A stretch of 64,000 bases of DNA from Enterobacter hormaechei ATCC 49162 (GTDB lineage: Bacteria; Pseudomonadota; Gammaproteobacteria; Enterobacterales; Enterobacteriaceae): assembly GCF_001875655.1 (NCBI RefSeq), contig NZ_MKEQ01000002.1, forward strand, positions 806,001 to 870,000, written 5' to 3'. The first letter of the stretch is position 1, and every line of letters starts with the position of its first letter. Position numbers and translations under genes: made by a program. The notes below the pieces were generated by a model. The model searched no databases. It was not told the origin of the DNA and was given only the letters and a program-made list of their open reading frames with translations. Positions 58,640 to 64,000 of this stretch are shown in pieces.

Positions 58640-59233
58640 ATGAGTAGTAAAGAACAGAAAACGCCTGAGGGGCAAGCCCCTGAAGAAATTATCACGGAAC
58701 AGCACGATGAAGTTGAGGCAGTAGAGCCAGACACGTCTGCTGAGCAGGTGGACCCGCGCGATGAAAAAATTGCCAACCTGGAAGCTCAGTTGGTAGAAGC
58801 GCAGAATCGCGAACGCGATGGCGTTCTGCGTATCAAAGCGGAAATGGAAAACCTGCGCCGTCGTACCGAGCTGGACGTTGAAAAGGCGCACAAATTTGCG
58901 CTGGAGAAATTCGTCAACGAACTGCTGCCGGTGATCGACAGCCTGGATCGTGCGCTGGAAGTGGCGGATAAAGCTAACCCGGATAACGCGGCGATGATTG
59001 AAGGCATTGAGCTGACGCTGAAATCCATGCTGGATGTGGTGCGTAAGTTCGGTGTTGAAGTGATTGCCGATACGGATGTCCCGCTGGATCCAAACGTTCA
59101 CCAGGCTATTGCGATGGTGGAATCCGAAGACGTTACCGCGGGTAACGTACTGGGTGTGATGCAGAAAGGCTATACCCTGAACGGTCGTACTATTCGCGCT
59201 GCGATGGTGACCGTGGCGAAAGCGAAAGCGTAA
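58640..59233 (+). CDS. grpE: Nucleotide exchange factor GrpE
   Basis: A 197-residue GrpE, identical in length to E. coli. An acidic disordered N-terminus (1-40) precedes the long coiled coil (about 45-130, [20 protein letters not shown]) and the beta-domain ([18 protein letters not shown] to VTVAKAKA). It releases ADP from DnaK in the heat-shock chaperone cycle. The start was set at MSSKEQK, matching the family; an in-frame ATG eight codons upstream is not needed. Confidence 0.98.
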   Translation: MSSKEQKTPEGQAPEEIITEQHDEVEAVEPDTSAEQVDPRDEKIANLEAQLVEAQNRERDGVLRIKAEMENLRRRTELDVEKAHKFALEKFVNELLPVIDSLDRALEVADKANPDNAAMIEGIELTLKSMLDVVRKFGVEVIADTDVPLDPNVHQAIAMVESEDVTAGNVLGVMQKGYTLNGRTIRAAMVTVAKAKA

Positions 59234-59249
59234 TTTGCCGACCCGTAGT

Positions 59250-59281
59250 GCCGGGTGGCGGCTTCGCCTTACCCGGCCTAC
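59250..59281. repeat. Single REP element
   Basis: GCCGGGTGGCGGCTTCGCC...ACCCGGCCTAC, the same unit as at 4670, between the convergent grpE and corB genes and only three bases from the corB stop. Confidence 0.9.
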
Positions 59282-59284
59282 ACA

Positions 59285-60571
59285 TTACTCGGCGATACTT
59301 TCGCGTAAAGGTTTAATGGGCAGGACTTTTACCTGCTTAATCATGTTGTCCTGAACGTCCAGAATATCAATATCATACTGCTCAATACGCACGCGCGTAC
59401 CAGCCGCCGGGATCTCTTCCAGCGCCTCCAGAATCATACCGTTCATCGTCCGCGCTTCGTCTTCCGGCAAATGCCAGTTAAACGCTTTGTTGATTTCACG
59501 AATGTTGGCGCTGCCGTCGATAAGCACTGACCCGTCGTTCTGCGGGGTGACTTCTTCCGCAAGGGAAGGTGACATCGACGTGGTAAAGTCCCCGACAATC
59601 TCTTCCAGAATATCTTCGACCGTCACCAGCCCCTGAATGTCGCCGTATTCATCCACCACCAGGCCGACTTTCTTCTTGTTTCGCTGGAACTTGACCAGCT
59701 GTGTGCTGAGCGGGGTGCCTTCCGGCACGTAGTAAATTTCGTCGGCGGCGCGCAGCATCACCTCTTTGGTGAACTCGTTTTTCTCGGTCATCAGGCGATA
59801 GGCCTCGCGCACGCGCAGCATGCTGATGGCATCGTCGAGGGAATCGCGATAAAGCACGATGCGCCCGTGTGGGGAGTGCGTCAGCTGGCGGACGATGGCC
59901 TTCCAGTCGTCGTTGATATCAATCCCGACGATTTCATTGCGCGGCACCATGATGTCGTCGACGCTGACCTTTTCCAGATCCAGAACCGACAAAAGCATGT
60001 CCTGATTGCGGCGGGAAATCTGCGAGCGGGATTCGTTCACGATGGTACGCAGTTCGTCTTTGCTGAGCGCGCTACTGATGGTGACGTCTGCCTTTATACC
60101 GACCATGCGCATCAGCACCCGTGTCACCATATTCAGCAGCCAGACCAGCGGCATCATCAGAATAAGCAGCGGTGCTAACAGGAAACTGCTTGGGTAGGCC
60201 ACTTTTTCCGGGTAAAGCGCCGCGATGGTTTTGGGCAGCACTTCCGCAAACACCAGCACCACAAACGTGAGCACCCCGGTGGCAATCGCCACGCCTGCGT
60301 TACCGTAAAGACGCATCCCGACGATGGTGCCCAACGCAGAAGCGAGAATATTGACCAGGTTGTTACCGATAAGCACCAGACTAATCAGGCGGTCCGGCTT
60401 ACGCAGCAGCTTTTCGACACGACGCGCGGCACGGTTACCCTGCTTGGCACGATGACGTAACCGGTAGCGGTTCAGGGTCATCATGCCGGTTTCAGAGCCA
60501 GAGAAATATGCGGAGATGACCACCATGATGACCAGAATGACGATCAGCGTAGTGGTAGAGATGTGTTCCAG
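59285..60571 (-). CDS. corB: CNNM/CorB family membrane protein (YfjD), apparent CTG start
   Basis: A 428-residue CNNM-type protein: an N-terminal DUF21 domain with about four membrane segments (1-190), paired CBS domains (about 205-330, VDDIMVPRNEIVGID and GLVTVEDILEEIVGDF) and a CorC/HlyC C-terminal domain. The family is linked to Mg2+/Co2+ efflux. The first ATG (60526) would drop 15 residues of the first helix. CTG at 60571, seven bases after AGGAG, restores the E. coli length and the N-terminus EHISTTTLI. I therefore take CTG as the start. ypjD ends 19 bases upstream. Confidence 0.9.
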   Translation of the reverse strand: MEHISTTTLIVILVIMVVISAYFSGSETGMMTLNRYRLRHRAKQGNRAARRVEKLLRKPDRLISLVLIGNNLVNILASALGTIVGMRLYGNAGVAIATGVLTFVVLVFAEVLPKTIAALYPEKVAYPSSFLLAPLLILMMPLVWLLNMVTRVLMRMVGIKADVTISSALSKDELRTIVNESRSQISRRNQDMLLSVLDLEKVSVDDIMVPRNEIVGIDINDDWKAIVRQLTHSPHGRIVLYRDSLDDAISMLRVREAYRLMTEKNEFTKEVMLRAADEIYYVPEGTPLSTQLVKFQRNKKKVGLVVDEYGDIQGLVTVEDILEEIVGDFTTSMSPSLAEEVTPQNDGSVLIDGSANIREINKAFNWHLPEDEARTMNGMILEALEEIPAAGTRVRIEQYDIDILDVQDNMIKQVKVLPIKPLRESIAE

Positions 60572-60590
60572 GGGGAACTCCTTTTGTTAC

Positions 60591-61382
60591 TTAGCCAGCA
60601 AATTGCTGTATGAAGCGGCTACCAAAATAGGCAAGCGTGAGAATGCCCGCACCCGCAACGTTGAACCAGACCACGCGACGACCGCGCCAGCCTTCATGAT
60701 AATGGCCCCATAACAGGACAATATAGACAAACCACGCGATGATGGAGAGGACAGCTTTATCGATATTCTCCACGCTGAACAGGTTCTTCATATAAAACAA
60801 ACCCGTGCACAGCGTCAGCGTCAGCAGAACCACACCGACCTGGGTGATGTGGAACATCTTACGCTCAATCACCATCAGCGGCGGCATTTCGTGGTTAAAC
60901 GCCAGCTTTTTATTTTTCAGCTGGTAGTCAATCCAGGCGAGCTGCATGGCGTAAAGGGCGGCGATGATCAGCGTCGCGTAAGAGAACAGCGACAGGCCTA
61001 TATGCACCAGCATCCCCGGCGTCGCTTCCAGATGGGTAATAAACTCATTGGGCATGAACGTGGCTAACGCCAGGTTGATCAGCGCAAAGGCGTAAACTAT
61101 CGGCAGCAGCAGCCAGCCACGGTTTTTAGACGCGACAATCGTCATGACCGTACAGATCATCAGGCTGACCAGCGAGCCGACGTTCAGCACGCTCAGATTT
61201 TGCACGCTGCCGTCGCCGGGAATGATGCGTGATTCCAGCGCAAACGCGTGGCTAACCAGTGCGATCACTGCCGAAAGAATAGCCATGCGCCGCCAGCCGC
61301 TGTTTTTTTGCAGCAGTCCGGGAATGATCAGCGCGAGGCTGACAGAGTAGGCAACAAGGGCGATCAGTGCGAAAACAGGCAT
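60591..61382 (-). CDS. ypjD: Inner-membrane protein YpjD (cytochrome c assembly-like)
   Basis: A 263-residue protein with about eight membrane segments, matching E. coli YpjD in length and sequence (MPVFALIALVAYSVSLALI, then LSLFSYATLIIAALYAMQLA, and WGHYHEGWRGRRVVWFN near the end). The CcsA/HemX-like fold contains conserved His residues, so a haem-related role has been proposed for the family, but function is not established. The start at 61382 is the E. coli one; an upstream extension is unsupported. Confidence 0.95.
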   Translation of the reverse strand: MPVFALIALVAYSVSLALIIPGLLQKNSGWRRMAILSAVIALVSHAFALESRIIPGDGSVQNLSVLNVGSLVSLMICTVMTIVASKNRGWLLLPIVYAFALINLALATFMPNEFITHLEATPGMLVHIGLSLFSYATLIIAALYAMQLAWIDYQLKNKKLAFNHEMPPLMVIERKMFHITQVGVVLLTLTLCTGLFYMKNLFSVENIDKAVLSIIAWFVYIVLLWGHYHEGWRGRRVVWFNVAGAGILTLAYFGSRFIQQFAG

Positions 61383-61548
61383 ATAGGCGTCGACAGTTGT
61401 CTTAATAAGAAAGAGAAGCAGTATAACGTTACGTGACGCCTGCTCCAACCGTTGCATAACAACAAAGGCGCCTTCATGTTATACTCCGGCAAAATTCTGT
61501 GTATGTGTCGCTCAGGCGACCTAACGTTTCTACCCCAGGCGAGAGACA

Positions 61549-62910
61549 ATGTTTGATAATTTAACCGATCGTTTGTCGCGCACGCTGCGCAACATCAGCG
61601 GCCGTGGACGCCTCACCGAAGAGAACATCAAGGAAACGCTGCGCGAAGTGCGCATGGCGCTGCTGGAAGCAGACGTCGCGTTGCCGGTCGTGCGTGATTT
61701 TATCAACCGCGTGAAAGAGAAAGCGGTTGGCCATGAAGTGAACAAGAGCCTGACTCCGGGTCAGGAGTTCGTCAAAATCGTCCGTAACGAGCTGGTTTCG
61801 GCGATGGGCGAAGAGAACCAGGTGCTTAACCTGGCGGCTCAGCCGCCGGCCGTCGTGCTGATGGCGGGTCTGCAAGGTGCGGGTAAAACCACCAGTGTTG
61901 GTAAGCTGGGGAAATTCCTGCGCGAAAAGCACAAGAAAAAGGTGCTGGTGGTGTCGGCGGACGTGTATCGCCCGGCGGCGATCAAACAGCTGGAAACGCT
62001 GGCCGAGCAGGTTGGCGTGGACTTCTTCCCGTCCGATGTGGCGCAGAAGCCTGTCGACATCGTTAACGCGGCGCTGAAAGAGGCGAAGCTGAAATTCTAC
62101 GACGTGCTGCTGGTGGATACCGCCGGTCGTCTGCACGTTGACGAAGCGATGATGGACGAAATCAAGCAGGTGCACGCCTCTATCAACCCGGTAGAGACCC
62201 TGTTTGTTGTTGACGCTATGACTGGCCAGGATGCGGCGAACACCGCAAAAGCGTTTAACGAAGCCCTGCCGTTAACCGGCGTGGTGCTGACCAAAGTCGA
62301 CGGCGACGCCCGCGGCGGTGCGGCGCTGTCTATTCGTCATATCACCGGCAAGCCAATTAAGTTCCTCGGCGTGGGCGAGAAAACCGAAGCGCTGGAGCCA
62401 TTCCACCCGGATCGTATTGCCTCCCGTATCCTCGGCATGGGCGATGTGCTGTCGCTGATCGAAGATATCGAGAGCAAAGTTGACCGCGCGCAGGCAGAGA
62501 AACTCGCCAGCAAGCTGAAAAAAGGCGACGGTTTCGATCTTACCGACTTCCTTGAACAGCTGCGTCAGATGAAAAACATGGGCGGCATGGCAAGCCTGAT
62601 GGGCAAGCTGCCGGGCATGGGGCAGATCCCTGACAACGTCAAATCGCAGATGGATGACAAAGTGCTGGTGCGTATGGAGGCCATCATTAACTCCATGACG
62701 CTGAAAGAGCGTGCGAAGCCAGAAATCATTAAAGGTTCCCGCAAGCGCCGTATCGCAGCCGGTTGCGGCATGCAGGTACAGGACGTTAACCGCCTTCTGA
62801 AACAGTTCGACGACATGCAGCGCATGATGAAGAAAATGAAGAAAGGCGGCATGGCGAAGATGATGCGCGGCATGAAAGGCATGATGCCGCCAGGATTCCC
62901 CGGCAGATAA
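61549..62910 (+). CDS. ffh: Signal recognition particle protein Ffh
   Basis: A 453-residue SRP54 homologue, the E. coli length. The N-domain (1-90) is followed by the GTPase G-domain with G1 GLQGAGKTT near residue 107, DTAGRLHVD near 190, TKVDGDARGG near 248 and GVGEKTEAL. The M-domain (about 300-430) is rich in methionine (QRMMKKMKKGGMAKMM). With 4.5S RNA it delivers membrane proteins to FtsY. Confidence 0.99.
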   Translation: MFDNLTDRLSRTLRNISGRGRLTEENIKETLREVRMALLEADVALPVVRDFINRVKEKAVGHEVNKSLTPGQEFVKIVRNELVSAMGEENQVLNLAAQPPAVVLMAGLQGAGKTTSVGKLGKFLREKHKKKVLVVSADVYRPAAIKQLETLAEQVGVDFFPSDVAQKPVDIVNAALKEAKLKFYDVLLVDTAGRLHVDEAMMDEIKQVHASINPVETLFVVDAMTGQDAANTAKAFNEALPLTGVVLTKVDGDARGGAALSIRHITGKPIKFLGVGEKTEALEPFHPDRIASRILGMGDVLSLIEDIESKVDRAQAEKLASKLKKGDGFDLTDFLEQLRQMKNMGGMASLMGKLPGMGQIPDNVKSQMDDKVLVRMEAIINSMTLKERAKPEIIKGSRKRRIAAGCGMQVQDVNRLLKQFDDMQRMMKKMKKGGMAKMMRGMKGMMPPGFPGR

Positions 62911-62992
62911 ATCGTGTTTAATGCTCAGTATCAAGATGCTGATTGCATTTTCCCCAGAAATCAGTAAAATTTTCGGGCTTTTAATATGACAC

Positions 62993-63030
62993 CCGGGCTC
63001 CGTTCCTCGATGGGGCCCGGTTGTTTTATT
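62993..63030 (+). terminator. Terminator/attenuator between ffh and rpsP
   Basis: CCGGGCTCC...GGGGCCCGG stem followed by a T-rich tail TTGTTTTATT, just before the rpsP ribosome site. A promoter-like pair (TTGCAT at 62943, TAAAAT about 16 bp later) precedes it, so it would lie inside the rpsP leader and could attenuate the ribosomal operon. Confidence 0.65.
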
Positions 63031-63046
63031 CACACAAGAGGATGTT

Positions 63047-63295
63047 ATGGTAACTATTCGTTTAGCACGTCACGGCGCTAAAAAGCGTCCGTTCTACCAG
63101 GTTGTTGTGACTGACAGCCGTAATGCACGCAACGGTCGCTTCATCGAGCGCGTTGGTTTCTTCAACCCACTGGCCGCTGGCGCAGAAGAAGAAACCCGTC
63201 TGGATCTGGATCGTATCGCTCACTGGGTTGGCCAGGGCGCTACTGTTTCCGATCGCGTTGCTACGCTGATCAAAGCAGCAAACAAAGCAGCTTAA
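63047..63295 (+). CDS. rpsP: 30S ribosomal protein S16
   Basis: An 82-residue S16, nearly identical to E. coli: [36 protein letters not shown] and the Ala/Lys-rich C-terminus. It binds 16S rRNA early in 30S assembly. An AAGAGG site precedes the ATG. It is the first gene of the rpsP-rimM-trmD-rplS operon. Confidence 0.99.
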   Translation: MVTIRLARHGAKKRPFYQVVVTDSRNARNGRFIERVGFFNPLAAGAEEETRLDLDRIAHWVGQGATVSDRVATLIKAANKAA

Positions 63296-63310
63296 TCTGT
63301 CACGGTGGTC

Positions 63311-63850
63311 ATGATGAGCAATAAAGCACCTGTTGAACCGATCGTATTGGGAAAAATGGGTTCTTGCTACGGTATCCGTGGTTGGCTCAGAGTGTTTTCC
63401 TCCACTGAAGACGCTGATAGCATTTTTAATTACCAGCCCTGGTTTATCCAGAAAGCCGGTAAGTGGGAAGAGGTCGAGCTGGAAAGCTGGCGTCACCACA
63501 ATCAGGACATCATCATCAAGCTGAAAGGCATTGACGATCGTGATGCCGCGAATGCGCTGACTAATTGTGAAATTGTCGTGGATTCGTCGCAGTTGCCACA
63601 GCTGGAAGAGGGTGACTACTACTGGAAAGACCTTATGGGTTGCCAGGTAGTGACCACTGAAGGCTACAGCCTGGGTAAAGTCATCGACATGATGGAAACC
63701 GGGTCAAATGACGTTCTCGTCATTAAGGCAAACCTGAAAGATGCATTTGGCATCAAGGAGCGGTTGGTTCCGTTCCTCGATGGACAGGTTATCAAGAAAG
63801 TCGATCTCGCTACTCAAACCATTGAAGTAGATTGGGATCCTGGTTTTTAA
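63311..63850 (+). CDS. rimM: Ribosome maturation factor RimM
   Basis: A 179-residue RimM. The N-terminal domain ([20 protein letters not shown]) and C-terminal PRC-barrel ([39 protein letters not shown]) are intact, ending VDWDPGF as in E. coli. It assists 30S head maturation around S19 and 16S processing. Start choice is between the adjacent ATGs 63311 and 63314; a GTG at 63305 is less likely. Confidence 0.98.
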   Translation: MMSNKAPVEPIVLGKMGSCYGIRGWLRVFSSTEDADSIFNYQPWFIQKAGKWEEVELESWRHHNQDIIIKLKGIDDRDAANALTNCEIVVDSSQLPQLEEGDYYWKDLMGCQVVTTEGYSLGKVIDMMETGSNDVLVIKANLKDAFGIKERLVPFLDGQVIKKVDLATQTIEVDWDPGF

Positions 63851-63880
63851 TTCTCCGGATAAACGGTAAAAGACGGCGCT

Positions 63881-64000
63881 ATGTGGATTGGCATAATTAG
63901 CCTGTTTCCTGAAATGTTCCGCGCGATTACCGATTACGGGGTAACTGGCCGGGCAGTAAAGAATGGCCTGCTGAGCATCCAGAGCTGGAGTCCTCGTGAC
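63881..64000 (+). CDS. trmD: tRNA (guanine-N1)-methyltransferase TrmD, N-terminal part
   Basis: The first 40 codons only; the window ends inside the gene. The sequence begins [20 protein letters not shown] and matches E. coli TrmD without a visible change. The enzyme methylates G37 of tRNAs to prevent frameshifting. It lies 30 bases after rimM in the conserved operon. Confidence 0.98.

Overview
The window is chromosomal DNA of a member of the Enterobacteriaceae, most likely Enterobacter (cloacae complex) or a close relative. The right-hand 10 kb (ssrA-smpB-ratA-rnfH-bamE-recN-nadK-grpE-corB-ypjD-ffh-rpsP-rimM-trmD) has the gene order of Escherichia coli and encodes near-identical proteins. 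The DNA is GC-rich, with REP-type palindromes between genes. No BLAST was run; identities come from recognising sequences and motifs.

Layout. 1-4.7 kb: a yah-like catabolic operon (end of yahG, an NCS2-like permease, carbamate kinase yahI, Tat-exported amidohydrolase yahJ). 4.8-7.6 kb: an atypical SDR divergent from a LysR regulator, then a PLP aminotransferase. 7.6-23.9 kb: a bap-type large adhesin system on the minus strand, bapA (about 3800 residues, 28 Ig-like repeats) with its type I exporter bapBCD. bapA carries a one-base deletion. 24-24.8 kb: AT-rich spacer with a candidate 27-residue membrane peptide. 24.8-37.2 kb: an eleven-gene divergent catabolic locus around a LacI-family regulator with two operator-like palindromes; it has two HisD-like dehydrogenases and two NTF2-like proteins, and I cannot name its substrate. 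37.2-44.1 kb: a binding-protein ABC importer with an ADP-ribosylglycohydrolase and a DeoR-ribokinase fusion; its binding protein has an in-frame amber stop, and the module lies between imperfect 51-bp direct repeats. 44.1-47.3 kb: decayed DNA with a DUF1272 gene, a GIY-YIG fragment and an IS3-family element. 47.3-52.8 kb: an SgrR-like regulator divergent from a PTS permease, cupin phosphoglucose isomerase, 6-phospho-3-hexuloisomerase and 3-hexulose-6-phosphate synthase. 53.5-64 kb: tmRNA and the conserved core block.

The variable part lies on the 3' side of ssrA, a well-known integration hotspot; Salmonella carries its own bapABCD (SPI-9) near the same gene. No integrase and no second copy of the ssrA 3' end was seen, so the region looks like old accumulated islands. 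The best candidates for undescribed biology are the LacI/HisD/NTF2 locus, the ADP-ribosylglycohydrolase/ribokinase/ABC locus, and the PTS-linked ribulose-monophosphate enzyme pair.
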